From an uncultured Lachnospiraceae bacterium (GTDB lineage: Bacteria > Bacillota > Clostridia > Lachnospirales > Lachnospiraceae): 64,000 nt of DNA. Below, one piece after another: positions 16,751-25,916 of the stretch. Every line of letters starts with the position of its first letter. Within the stretch, counting starts at the first letter, position 1. The notes beneath the pieces were generated by a model. That model worked only from the letters and a program-made list of their open reading frames with translations, had not been told where the DNA came from and did not search any database. A program made the position numbers and the translations under genes. The stretch is taken from positions 14,569 through 78,568 of the forward strand of contig CAJTTO010000013.1 in assembly GCA_910579275.1 (NCBI GenBank), read 5' to 3'.

Positions 16751-17769
16751 TTCGTCTTTTTGACCGTGGCGCGCTCGATAATCCTGCCATTGACGATATG
16801 TACACCGACATTGACGGAAATGTTCTCGATGCGCTTTATGATGCAGGAGAGCGCAATCCGTGACATTTCCCCCATGTCAACCATGTATGTCGTAATTTGG
16901 GAGTCGCCGTACTCGGCATACAGATAATCGTCGTAGCCGACCACCGAAATATCCTCCGGCACACGGTAATTTTTTTCCTCGAGCTGTTTTATCAGGGCAT
17001 ATGCCGTCACGTCGTTGTTGCAGACAAACGCAGTCGGCATATCCTTTGGAAGCTGCAGCTTGTACTCGAGCCCGATTACGCCATCATTGTAATCCCTGTC
17101 CTTGATTACCCAGTCCTGACGCTGCTCGATGCCGTTTTCCATCAGCGCCTTGCAGTAGCCAAAATATCTGTCCGTAATGCTCTCCGTAAACATCAGCGAC
17201 CCGACAAACCCAATCCGTGTGTGCCCGTTTTTAATCAGGTAATTCGTCATACGGTACATCCCGTTAAAGCTTGCCGACACGATGCAGTCAAACACTTCCT
17301 CGTCATCATAGAAGTCCATAAATACCGTCGGTATTTTTTTGTTCTGATACAGCATTTTCAGATAATCCGTCCGCGGTCTTCCGATCACAATGATGCCCTC
17401 TACCTTTTGGTTTTCCGTAATCAGTTTCGGCAGGACAAGGTTGTTTTCATCGTAGCTCGATATCACCTCAAGCATGGAAAAACAGCTCTTTTTTACTGCG
17501 CGCGTGGCAAGCTCCTGATACATTTTCCAGTAAAATGATGCAAATCTGGCAAAATATTTCTCAAATGTAATCACGCCAATGGTATATGACTTTGTCCTCC
17601 CAGTCTGCACTGCATGAATCGGCGTGTAGCCCATCTCGTCGGCAAGCTCCTTGATTCTGGCGCGCATCTCCTCGCTCACGCCTTTCTGCCCGGACAGCGC
17701 CTTTGAGACCGTGACGACGCTGACCCCCACTTTCTCCGCTATATCTGCAAGCTTTACAGCTTTCACCAT
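16747..17769 (-). CDS. LacI-family transcriptional regulator
   Basis: A 340-residue repressor-type regulator: N-terminal helix-turn-helix KLADIAEKVGVSVVTVSKALSG followed by a hinge and a periplasmic-binding-protein-like sugar domain (GYDDYLYAEYGDSQITT near residue 270). GGGGGA precedes the ATG. It is 39 bases downstream of the GH36 gene on the same strand, so probably cotranscribed with it, and its stop overlaps the AraC stop. Control of the mannan and galactoside genes is inferred from position. Confidence 0.9.
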   Translation of the reverse strand: MVKAVKLADIAEKVGVSVVTVSKALSGQKGVSEEMRARIKELADEMGYTPIHAVQTGRTKSYTIGVITFEKYFARFASFYWKMYQELATRAVKKSCFSMLEVISSYDENNLVLPKLITENQKVEGIIVIGRPRTDYLKMLYQNKKIPTVFMDFYDDEEVFDCIVSASFNGMYRMTNYLIKNGHTRIGFVGSLMFTESITDRYFGYCKALMENGIEQRQDWVIKDRDYNDGVIGLEYKLQLPKDMPTAFVCNNDVTAYALIKQLEEKNYRVPEDISVVGYDDYLYAEYGDSQITTYMVDMGEMSRIALSCIIKRIENISVNVGVHIVNGRIIERATVKKTN

Positions 17770-17808
17770 CGTTATTCCCCCGTTCTGCTCTCGTAATTTG
17801 TGCGCTTT

Positions 17809-20016
17809 CTATGCCTCGCTCAGCGAAATCAGCCTTGCCCTGAAGTCCCCCCACGGATTCGGCACCAGCAGCCCCGCTTTCATGAGCACATCCCCGCTGT
17901 AAACCTTATCCACGATGCTGTCATCATTTACAAACGCCACCCGATACTGTTTTTCCGCATCAAGCCCCTTTAGCAAAATGCGTCTCGACTTAAAGTTCGC
18001 CCTGTTCAAAACCTGTACAAACGTGACAAGGGACTGTTTCCTGTCCTCGCTTACAATCTGCCAGCAGTCATACTTATGATTCTGGGCGTAGGATGCGATA
18101 CGGTAATAATCGCCCTCTCTGACAAGGTCATTATACTTGTGGTACATCGCAATCTGATCCGGAATCTGATCCCTGTCCTCCTGCGGAATTTTTGTCACGT
18201 CAAGCTCATATCCGAATGTCCCCGCAAGTGCGACAATACCGCGCGTCTCAAAGGGCGTGACACGCCCTACCGTATGGTTGGGGCAGTCAGAGACATGCGC
18301 CCCCATTGTCGACAACGGATAGAGCAGCGCGGTTCCCTCCTGTATCTCAAGGCGCTCAATCGCATCCGCGTCATCCGAGCACCATATCTGCGGGCTGTAA
18401 TACAGCATGCCCGGATCAAAGCGCGCCCCGCCGCCTGAACAGTTTTCCAGCAGGAGATTGGGAAACTCTTTTGTCAGCCGCTCCTGCATCCGGTACACTG
18501 CAAGCACATAGCGGTGGTAAAGCTCACCCTGCCTGTCCGCCGGAAGTCCGCAGCTGCCGATATTGGTAAGCTGCCGGTTCATATCCCACTTTACGTATTC
18601 AATGTTTGCGCTTCTGAGCACGGCCGCCACCTGCTCATAGACGCAGTCCACAACCTCCTGCCGTGACAGATCAAGCACAAGCTGCTGCCGCGACTCCGTT
18701 CCCGGCCTGCCCGGAATGGCAATCGCCCAGTCAGGGTGCGCCCTGTAGAGATCCGAATCCGGCGATATCATCTCCGGCTCAAACCAGATGCCGAATTTCA
18801 TGCCAAGCTTGTTCACTTCGTCGACAAGGTATTTCAGACCGCCCTTTATCTTTTCCTCGTTCACTTTCCAGTCACCGAGGGCACAGTCATCGGCATTTCT
18901 CCTGCCAAACCAGCCGTCATCCATAACAAGCATCTCAATGCCGAGCTTGGATGCCTCCTGCGCGATGGACAGAAGCTTCTCGGTGTTAAAGTCGAAATAA
19001 GTCGCCTCCCAGTTATTGATTAAAATCGGCCGCTTTTTATCTTTATACGCACTGCGTATCAGGTGCTTTTTGTACAGTCGGTGAAACGCAGCCGTCATCG
19101 CGTCAAATCCTTTATCCGTGTACACCATGACGACCTCCGGCGCCTGAAAATGCCCGCCGCTTTCCAGCTTCCAGCAGAAGTTCTCGGGATGGATTCCCAT
19201 TGTCATGCGGACATAGTCAAACTGTGTGACCTCCGCCTGCGCGCGGAAATTGCCGGAATATACAAAATTCATGGCGTAAATCTCACCGTTTTCCTGTGTC
19301 GCGTTCTTGTCGGCTAGCGCAAGGAACGGATGATCCTGATGGCTGGACTCTCCCCTGAACGAGCTTACATTCTGAATTCCGTATCCTAGTGTTTTCCGCT
19401 GGATATGGCGTTCACGCGCCCAGCTCCCATGAAGCGACACCATGTCGTAGTCCCTGTTGTCCATGTCAATACATGCCGAATACACTTTTGTCAGGTAAAA
19501 ATGCTCTGTCCCGACATTGGTCACCCGAACGCTCCTCGTAATCGCGTCCGTATCGCGAAATACCGTATAGAGCAGCTCCACCTGCATCCCCACATACCTG
19601 TCCTCGCACAAAAGCCTGAGCGTTGTACAATCCTCTTCCGTGCCAAATGTCGCAGGAAGCCCTTCCAGCTCCGGTTTTCCTGCCATAATCTCATGTGAGA
19701 CGTAGGAAAGCATCGCCCCTGCGTGACCGGCTGCCGTCCGGACGCCAATACAGCCCTCCCTGTAGTCCCCCAAACCCGCCGTCGGATATTCAAACGGAAA
19801 GCAGTCATAAAAGGAACAGCGCTCCCTGTTGTTTCTGCTCGGCACAAAAGGCGGCTCATCCGTTCTCATCAGATAGGATGCATCTGCATTCTTCAGCTTT
19901 CTTCCATAATAAATATGTCCAATAAAGTTTTCCTCATCCACAATCCCTATCATGTAGGTCGTATTGGGTGTGTCCAACTGAAATACCCGTTGTTTCTCGT
20001 TATAAGTTATCATCAT
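17809..20016 (-). CDS. GH36 alpha-galactosidase
   Basis: A 735-residue cytosolic alpha-galactosidase that removes alpha-1,6-galactose from galactomannan or raffinose-type oligosaccharides. It has the N-terminal beta-supersandwich and a TIM barrel with the nucleophile Asp in YVKWDMNRQLT and the acid/base Asp in WCSDDADAIERLEIQEG; MLVMDDGWFG and GIWFEPEMISPDS are also family marks. The start at 20016 (MMITYNEKQ) has GGGAG 5 bases upstream and matches the normal N-terminus of the family; 25 further codons upstream are probably not translated. A near-perfect operator-like palindrome lies upstream at 20145-20161. Confidence 0.92.
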   Translation of the reverse strand: MMITYNEKQRVFQLDTPNTTYMIGIVDEENFIGHIYYGRKLKNADASYLMRTDEPPFVPSRNNRERCSFYDCFPFEYPTAGLGDYREGCIGVRTAAGHAGAMLSYVSHEIMAGKPELEGLPATFGTEEDCTTLRLLCEDRYVGMQVELLYTVFRDTDAITRSVRVTNVGTEHFYLTKVYSACIDMDNRDYDMVSLHGSWARERHIQRKTLGYGIQNVSSFRGESSHQDHPFLALADKNATQENGEIYAMNFVYSGNFRAQAEVTQFDYVRMTMGIHPENFCWKLESGGHFQAPEVVMVYTDKGFDAMTAAFHRLYKKHLIRSAYKDKKRPILINNWEATYFDFNTEKLLSIAQEASKLGIEMLVMDDGWFGRRNADDCALGDWKVNEEKIKGGLKYLVDEVNKLGMKFGIWFEPEMISPDSDLYRAHPDWAIAIPGRPGTESRQQLVLDLSRQEVVDCVYEQVAAVLRSANIEYVKWDMNRQLTNIGSCGLPADRQGELYHRYVLAVYRMQERLTKEFPNLLLENCSGGGARFDPGMLYYSPQIWCSDDADAIERLEIQEGTALLYPLSTMGAHVSDCPNHTVGRVTPFETRGIVALAGTFGYELDVTKIPQEDRDQIPDQIAMYHKYNDLVREGDYYRIASYAQNHKYDCWQIVSEDRKQSLVTFVQVLNRANFKSRRILLKGLDAEKQYRVAFVNDDSIVDKVYSGDVLMKAGLLVPNPWGDFRARLISLSEA

Positions 20017-20144
20017 ACCGTCTCCCTTCCAAACGCCGTTTCTTTTCACTCCGCGTATATTAAACATATCACCTTTTTGCAAATTAATCAATTTTTAAAG
20101 TGTTTTTAGTTTTACTTTTTACCTTTTGCACAGTTTTCATAAGC

Positions 20145-20161
20145 TAATTTTAGTAAAATTA
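20145..20161. promoter_or_regulatory. 17-bp perfect palindrome, candidate operator for GH36-lacI
   Basis: TAATTTTAGTAAAATTA is an odd-centred perfect inverted repeat about 130 bases upstream of the GH36 start, in the range expected of a LacI-type operator. A related word TTTTAGCTAAATTTA is near 23803, upstream of the aldose-epimerase-like gene. Confidence 0.4.
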
Positions 20162-20220
20162 TGCATTAAACCGCGCATTGTCGGCTGATGCCGGCAATCA
20201 TCCTCCCTGTGCAGAAAAAA

Positions 20221-20254
20221 AAACAGAATCCTATGATTCCATAAGATTCTGTTT
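20221..20254 (-). terminator. Intrinsic terminator of the chemoreceptor gene
   Basis: On the minus strand AAACAGAATCTTATG pairs with CATAGGATTCTGTTT (one wobble) and is followed by nine T residues, 17 bases after the chemoreceptor stop. Confidence 0.9.
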
Positions 20255-20270
20255 TATATTCAAAAAGTGT

Positions 20271-22697
20271 TTAACCCAGCTGGAAAAATGTCATGTCCTG
20301 CTCAAGCTGAGCGGATATTGCCATAAGTTTCTGTGATTCCCGCAGGAGCTCCGAAATTGTATGATTGAGTTTCTGCATTGACGCTGCCGTCTCCGTGGCG
20401 GAAGCCGCATTCTCCTCCGAAATGGCGGACAGGTTCAGCATAATCTCGGACACCGTTCCGCGCACTTTGTTGCACTCAACAATGGCGCCCTTGATGACAG
20501 CCGTCTTGTCCCTCGACTGCGCGATTCCTTCCTTGACAATCGCAAATTGCTTCTGCGTCTCAGAAAGCTTGTCATTCTGCTCACTTGTAGCGGTCTCAAC
20601 CTCCGTCATAATGTCAAGGGTTTCCTTAAACTCGTTGATGAGGTTGGATATGATGCCAAAGATGCTGTCCGCGGACTTGTTGGACTGGTCAGCGAGCTGC
20701 TGTATTTCCGATGCCACGACCGCGAAGCCTCTTCCTGCCTCTCCGGCTCTTGCCGCCTCGATGCTTGCATTCAGCGACAACAGATTCGTCTGGTCTGCGA
20801 TGGATGAAATCAGCGCCGCCGCCTCCTCGATTTCCTTTACGGATTCGTTCGTCTTTGTAATCTGGCTGGCAATCTTATGGATTCCGTCTGTCATGTTTCC
20901 GTTTGACCTGCTCAGTTCACCCAGTATCATCACTGCCTCGTCACTTGCCTGTTTCATGTTGACGGAGGTCTCGTCAAGTTCCGCAATATCGGTGTCCATC
21001 GTGTCCATCAGCTCCCCGAGATTCACAATCTCATTTGTGGACGTCTCCACATCGCCCGCCTGATTGGTCGCGCCTAGCGCGATATCCGATACCGCGGCGT
21101 CAATATTGCCCGACGTCTCCTCGGAACTTCTCGACATTTCCGCAAGCTCGGCACCGCTTCTCTGAAGCTCTATGCCATACTCCTTGACATTTCCGATAAC
21201 CTGCGAAAGCTTATCCGTCATTTTGTTGAGCGAGCGTCCGAACACGTCAAATTCATTTCCGTCGTTCGTGTCCGCCTTTATCATGATTTCGCCCTCGGTG
21301 ATATGGGAAAGCGTTCCGTCAAACTTCTTGATGCTCTTCTGAACGGATGCAATGACAAACAGCGTGAGGATTACCACAAGCACTGCCCCCACGGCAAAAA
21401 CACCGTAGATCAAGGAAGACATTGTCACTTTCTGCTGGTTCGTAAGTTCCTCAATCCTGCTGCGCACCGCCGTCGTCTCCTCGGTGAGGTTCGCATTGAG
21501 CGTATTGTTTTGCGCCTTGAGCGACAGAATGTCCTTGTCATAGGCAACGATTCCCTCTACTGCCGAGAGCTTTGCCCCAAATCCAGCCGACAGTGTATCG
21601 GCAATTCCCTGATCTTTCGTATACAGCGGCGCATTTGCAGTCAATGTATTTAACAGGGCAACCATGTCGTCCGGATAGCTTCCTGTGTCGCTTCCTTCTG
21701 CTACAAGCTTGTTGTACTCATCAAACATGGTATTTATTTTCTTTAACTCTGTCTCAAATTCGTACTTGCCGTCAAAAGCCGTCGCAACGCTGATTTCCGG
21801 CAGCCCTTTGTCCTCAAAGTACAAGTCAAACGAAATGTTTTTATATTCGGAAATATTGATGCCGGACACGTCAATCTTTGCCGTTACCTCCTGCCAGCTT
21901 TCATTTACATTCGTAAATTTTGTCTGAATGTACAGCGCATCCTTTCCGTCGACGGAACCGATTTCCACGTTTGCGAGTCCGTCACCATAAGAACCCGAAA
22001 GCACGTCCGGATTAATGTCCGTTATGGAAATTTCTGTCGCATCAAGCTTAATATTGGTAACGTACACGTCCCCTGTATACTCGAGACCGTTTCCGCCGAG
22101 TCGAATCATCAGAGTGTTTCTTTTACTGATATCCGGCATCTCATGCGCGTATGATGCCTTTTTTAAATTTTTTCCGCCGACAAGCTCCGACGGAATGGAT
22201 GCCAGTGCCGCGCTATCCCAGACACCGTCTACCCACGCGGCTTCCCCAGACATCTGTGTGATTGCGGAAAACAGATTTTCGTCTCCGCCGGCATAGCTTG
22301 CGTACATGCCTGTGCTGCTCTGAAATCCCCTTTCCCCCAAAAGCCTGTCAAGTTCCACCGTATTTGCAGCCACGCTCTCTATCGTGGACGCCACACTCTG
22401 CAAATCCGCATTGTAGCTCTCTCCGCCGCTGTATGTAAGCGCGTCTGCCGCCGCCTCGTTCATGTATGCAAGGTTGGACTGAATTGTCTGGTAATGGCTC
22501 AAATCCAAATCATACAGAAAAGAAGTTTCCTGCGTGGTGTTTTCATTCTGCTTGAGATTGATATTGTTGATATCCCCCAGCACCTGATTGCTTGCGTTGT
22601 TGCTGTTCATGATGTAGATGCCGACAAGCCCCAATATAACGGTACATATGATTGCCACGGCACCCAGCATGATAAGCTTAGCCTTGATACTCTTCAT
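20271..22697 (-). CDS. Methyl-accepting chemotaxis protein with beta-rich extracellular insert
   Basis: An 808-residue chemoreceptor. Membrane segments are at about 7-30 and 427-450, so residues 31-426 are extracellular. A HAMP-like region follows, then a signalling hairpin with the conserved tip QTNLLSLNASIEAARAGEAGRGFAVVA. The sensor is helical at both ends (31-150 and 315-426), but residues about 155-312 are beta-rich, with WQEVTAKIDVSG...ISFDLYFED and LMIRLGGNGLEYTGDVYVTNIKL, which resemble strands of galactose-binding-like sandwiches in mannanases. It is next to the mannan locus, so sensing of a polysaccharide or a loaded binding protein is plausible but unproven. GGGGGG precedes the ATG; an intrinsic terminator follows. 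Confidence 0.9.
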   Translation of the reverse strand: MKSIKAKLIMLGAVAIICTVILGLVGIYIMNSNNASNQVLGDINNINLKQNENTTQETSFLYDLDLSHYQTIQSNLAYMNEAAADALTYSGGESYNADLQSVASTIESVAANTVELDRLLGERGFQSSTGMYASYAGGDENLFSAITQMSGEAAWVDGVWDSAALASIPSELVGGKNLKKASYAHEMPDISKRNTLMIRLGGNGLEYTGDVYVTNIKLDATEISITDINPDVLSGSYGDGLANVEIGSVDGKDALYIQTKFTNVNESWQEVTAKIDVSGINISEYKNISFDLYFEDKGLPEISVATAFDGKYEFETELKKINTMFDEYNKLVAEGSDTGSYPDDMVALLNTLTANAPLYTKDQGIADTLSAGFGAKLSAVEGIVAYDKDILSLKAQNNTLNANLTEETTAVRSRIEELTNQQKVTMSSLIYGVFAVGAVLVVILTLFVIASVQKSIKKFDGTLSHITEGEIMIKADTNDGNEFDVFGRSLNKMTDKLSQVIGNVKEYGIELQRSGAELAEMSRSSEETSGNIDAAVSDIALGATNQAGDVETSTNEIVNLGELMDTMDTDIAELDETSVNMKQASDEAVMILGELSRSNGNMTDGIHKIASQITKTNESVKEIEEAAALISSIADQTNLLSLNASIEAARAGEAGRGFAVVASEIQQLADQSNKSADSIFGIISNLINEFKETLDIMTEVETATSEQNDKLSETQKQFAIVKEGIAQSRDKTAVIKGAIVECNKVRGTVSEIMLNLSAISEENAASATETAASMQKLNHTISELLRESQKLMAISAQLEQDMTFFQLG

Positions 22698-22765
22698 GTT
22701 GCCCCCCTCGTTTTATCTGAAAGTCAGTATTTTTCTATCTTTTTATCTCATTTTTGTCGGTTGTT

Positions 22766-23641
22766 TCATATCGAAACCGTATATTCCGCATAAAACTGTT
22801 CTGCCGGCTGCAGCTTGTTCCCCCACTCCCGTTCCGACAAGTCCCCTGTGAAATTCTCCCTGTCGCATCTTCCGTACCATGGCTCAATGCACACAAACGG
22901 GGCATTCTTTTTTGCCGGAGACCAGAGTCCAAACAGCGGCGCGTCGAAACGTACGGTAAGGTATGGCTTTCCCCCTTTGTCACAGAGCGACACGGCATGC
23001 GCCTGATTCTCTTCCACAATCAGCGCGTCGTCATCAAAGAGGTTCTCCGTAATACGAAGGTACCCGTCATTCAGCGCATACGCTTTCTTGCGCGGCGAGA
23101 GTGCGCCATGACTGCCTATTACTCCGGAAATAATTGTATCACGAGTGTCGAACAGTATCTGACAGTCCGTCTGCGCATCGCCGTCCTGAAGCGGGCACAG
23201 AAAAGCCGGATGACCGCCTATGCTGAAAAACATCTCCCTGCTTCCGCAGTTTATTACCTTCCACGAAACCGCCAGATTGTTTTCCTCAATCCGGTAGCCA
23301 ATTTCCAGTTCAAAGTCAAAAGGATACTTCTCCCTTGTCTCTTTGTCTGACTTCAGGACAAACACAAGCTCATCCTCCGCCTGACGCAGCAGTGCAAACT
23401 CCATATCGCGCGCAAAGCCGTGCTGTGACATGGGATATTCCTTCCCGTCATGTCTATAACACCCGTTATTCAAACTTCCGACAATCGGAAAAAGCACCGG
23501 CGAAGTCCTTTTCCAAAATTCAGGTTTCGCATCCCACATATACTCCCTGCCTGTCGCCACGTTTTTAAGTGATTTTAGCTCAGCTCCCAGCGTATCCACA
23601 CTGATGCGCATCTGCGCATTTTCCAGACCGTATACTGCCAT
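22766..23641 (-). CDS. Aldose-1-epimerase-like protein (LacX type)
   Basis: A 291-residue galactose-mutarotase-fold protein that would interconvert anomers of hexoses or sugar phosphates. Visible marks are DTLGAELKSLKN, MWDAKPEFWKRTSPVLFPIVGSLNNG, HGFARDMEF and FSIGGHPAFLCPL with the catalytic His region, as in LacX/YeaD-like members. GGTGG precedes the ATG. It is a single gene between the chemoreceptor and degV; an operator-like word upstream hints at control by a LacI protein. The exact substrate is unknown. Confidence 0.85.
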   Translation of the reverse strand: MAVYGLENAQMRISVDTLGAELKSLKNVATGREYMWDAKPEFWKRTSPVLFPIVGSLNNGCYRHDGKEYPMSQHGFARDMEFALLRQAEDELVFVLKSDKETREKYPFDFELEIGYRIEENNLAVSWKVINCGSREMFFSIGGHPAFLCPLQDGDAQTDCQILFDTRDTIISGVIGSHGALSPRKKAYALNDGYLRITENLFDDDALIVEENQAHAVSLCDKGGKPYLTVRFDAPLFGLWSPAKKNAPFVCIEPWYGRCDRENFTGDLSEREWGNKLQPAEQFYAEYTVSI

Positions 23642-23842
23642 TTTTCCACCTTTCCTTTCTCAATGAAAACAGCATATTTTCGCTATTTTTCGTAAAACAT
23701 TAACGCATTCCCCCACCATGCGGATTCCTCCCGCACAATCATTTATCTGTAATTTTCATAGTATACTAATCTGTTTGCCGCGTCAACCGGATATTATTTT
23801 TTTTAGCTAAATTTAGGCAAATTTTCTCAATGAAAGAAAAAA

Positions 23843-23876
23843 ACAGGCAGGTATCGTTTCATGATACCCTGCCTGC
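23843..23876 (-). terminator. Intrinsic terminator overlapping the degV stop codon
   Basis: On the minus strand GCAGGCAGGGTATC pairs with GATACCTGCCTG (one bulged base) and is followed by TTTTTTT. The TGA stop of the gene lies in the loop, as in pyrG. Confidence 0.85.
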
Positions 23877-24767
23877 TTTCTTCACCACTCCGAACCCCAG
23901 AGGATACGGTCCCGTGTGTACACTGATTGTTGCGCCAATCTGATATTTGGACAATTCCGCGTCCGTGATGGCAAAACCTTTTTCGTTGAGGAACGCAACC
24001 GCCCCTTTTCGGAAGGCCTCTCCCTCCTCAATGTCATATCCATAGCCTACACAGATGCTATAGGTCTCCGGCGTGGCGTTCACTTCCTGAAGGTACTGCC
24101 ACAAGAGGTCATATACCTTTTCCAGTGATTTCTTGCGGCTCCTCGCCAGTCCCGAAGGGAAGATTTCACCCTCTTTGAGCGTAATCAGCGGCCGGATTCC
24201 CAGCATGCTTCCCGCAAGTCCTGCGAGCTTGCCGATGCGTCCGCCGTGTTTCAGATAATCTATGTTGCCGACCGTAAAAAATATCCTGCCTGTTCCCTTC
24301 AATTGCTCAAGGGTCTCAAGAACCGCCTCATATGTGGCGCCCGCCTCGTACATCCTCGCCGCCTCGAGCACGAAAATGCCCTGCAGCACCGTGTCCAGCG
24401 TCGAATCCATAACGGCTATCCGCGCATCCGGATAAGTCTCAAGAACCATTTCCTTCGCATTCATTGCCGATTGGTATGAACCGCTGAATTTCGTCGTGAT
24501 ACAGATGCAGATAACCGCCTTTCCCGCCTCGACAATCGGTGTAAACACATCCACGTAATCCTGCACGGAAGGCATCGACGACTTCGGAAACGTCGCGGGA
24601 TCGGAAACCATCTGCTCATAAAATGCCCTGATTGGCATTTCCGCAATTTCTTTCTGATAATTTTCACTGTCAAACGAAACATAAAAAGGAACTACGTCGA
24701 TATTTTTTTCTCTGCAAAGCTCTGGCGGCAAATCACAGGATCCATCTGTTACAATTTTGTAATCCAT
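23859..24767 (-). CDS. DegV-family fatty-acid-binding protein
   Basis: A protein of about 302 residues of the DegV/FakB fold, which binds a single fatty acid; some members present it to fatty acid kinase FakA. Marks are VTDGSCDLPPEL near the N-terminus, FPKSSMPSVQDYVDVF, CICITTKFSGSYQSAMNAKE, MDSTLDTVLQGIFVLEAARM and a C-terminal VHTGPYPLGFGVV. The start at MDYKIV (24767) is preferred because GGGG lies 9 bases upstream; in-frame ATGs at 24773 and 24782 are alternatives. The stop lies in the loop of the terminator. Confidence 0.88.
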   Translation of the reverse strand: MDYKIVTDGSCDLPPELCREKNIDVVPFYVSFDSENYQKEIAEMPIRAFYEQMVSDPATFPKSSMPSVQDYVDVFTPIVEAGKAVICICITTKFSGSYQSAMNAKEMVLETYPDARIAVMDSTLDTVLQGIFVLEAARMYEAGATYEAVLETLEQLKGTGRIFFTVGNIDYLKHGGRIGKLAGLAGSMLGIRPLITLKEGEIFPSGLARSRKKSLEKVYDLLWQYLQEVNATPETYSICVGYGYDIEEGEAFRKGAVAFLNEKGFAITDAELSKYQIGATISVHTGPYPLGFGVVKKAGRVS

Positions 24768-24870
24768 TTGCATAAACCCCATTTCTTTTTCTTTTCAATA
24801 ATATAATGCCGTTTTCATTACCATGTTATGTAGTCATTCAAATTATATCACGTATTTCCAATATTGTCAT

Positions 24871-25884
24871 TCAAATTTTCGGATAAGTTGCTATTGTTGT
24901 AAACGAATTATCCATTGTCGGGCACTTCACTTTGTCCAGCACGGATTTCACAAGGCGTTTTCCCATCTCCTCGATCCGCACGTCCACAGTCAAAATATCT
25001 TTCTTGAAAAAGTCTGCTTCCAAGGTATTGTTAAAACCCGTAATCAGGACTCTTTTTACCGCCTGCGAGTCCCGCTGCAAAATGGCAAGGGCGGCATGTT
25101 TCGCCACATCATCATCCTCGCAGACAACCGCCTCCGGTATAAACGCCATGTTCGCCACCACCTGTTCCACCATCGCATAGCTGAATCCGGTATTGTTTGC
25201 CGGTCTTGTAAACTGCATCCGCTCGTCAAGGCGGATATGGTTCTTGTTGCAGGAATTCAGAAATCCAAGGTACCTCGCCTGTATCATCCGCGATCCCTCC
25301 GCAAAACCGATGTAGGCAAATTTGGTACAGCCCTTGTGTTCAATCACGTAATCGGTGAGATTGTTCATGGAATAAAAACCTTCCACGTTAATGACGTCGC
25401 CGAGTTTAATGTAGTCCTGTGCATTCACCGGACTGTTAAAAAAGGTCATCGGCAGCTTTTTGCGGGCAATTCCCTTGACAAAGCGGGGCGGAAATACGCT
25501 CAAAAAAATAATCCCCTTGACATCCCCCGCTATCAGCCTGCCTGCCTCCTCGCCGTCTTTATCCTTTTCGTTGACGACATAAAGCTGCATCCGGTAGCCT
25601 TCATCATTCACGGCATTGCTGATGCCTGCCAGAACCCTTGTCCAGAATACAGACTGCATCTGATTAAATAACACTAGTATTGTTCCGGTATTGGCTTTCC
25701 GGTAGGTTGTCTTAACCTCCTCCACCAAATTCTCATCAAGCTTGGTATACCCCATCTGCCAAGCTTTCTGTACCACCGCATGTCTTGTCTGCGGGGATAC
25801 CAGTCCGCCGTTGAGCGCTTTTGCCACGGTATTGCGGCTCAGCCCCATCTCTGCCGCAATATCCTGTATCGTAACTTTCTTCAT
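24871..25884 (-). CDS. LacI-family transcriptional regulator (second)
   Basis: A 337-residue regulator with an N-terminal helix-turn-helix MKKVTIQDIAAEMGLSRNTVAKALNG and a sugar-binding-like domain (FAYIGFAEGSRMIQARYLGF, FNSPVNAQDYIKLGDVINVEG). The start at 25884 fits the family; a GTG nine codons upstream is in frame, but the GGGG site stands nearer the ATG, at 12 bases. It is separated by 88 bases from degV and 32 bases from the DUF6465-like gene upstream. Its targets are not apparent. Confidence 0.87.
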   Translation of the reverse strand: MKKVTIQDIAAEMGLSRNTVAKALNGGLVSPQTRHAVVQKAWQMGYTKLDENLVEEVKTTYRKANTGTILVLFNQMQSVFWTRVLAGISNAVNDEGYRMQLYVVNEKDKDGEEAGRLIAGDVKGIIFLSVFPPRFVKGIARKKLPMTFFNSPVNAQDYIKLGDVINVEGFYSMNNLTDYVIEHKGCTKFAYIGFAEGSRMIQARYLGFLNSCNKNHIRLDERMQFTRPANNTGFSYAMVEQVVANMAFIPEAVVCEDDDVAKHAALAILQRDSQAVKRVLITGFNNTLEADFFKKDILTVDVRIEEMGKRLVKSVLDKVKCPTMDNSFTTIATYPKI

Positions 25885-25916
25885 TTGTTGAATGCTTCCC
25901 CTTTCCAACACATTGT

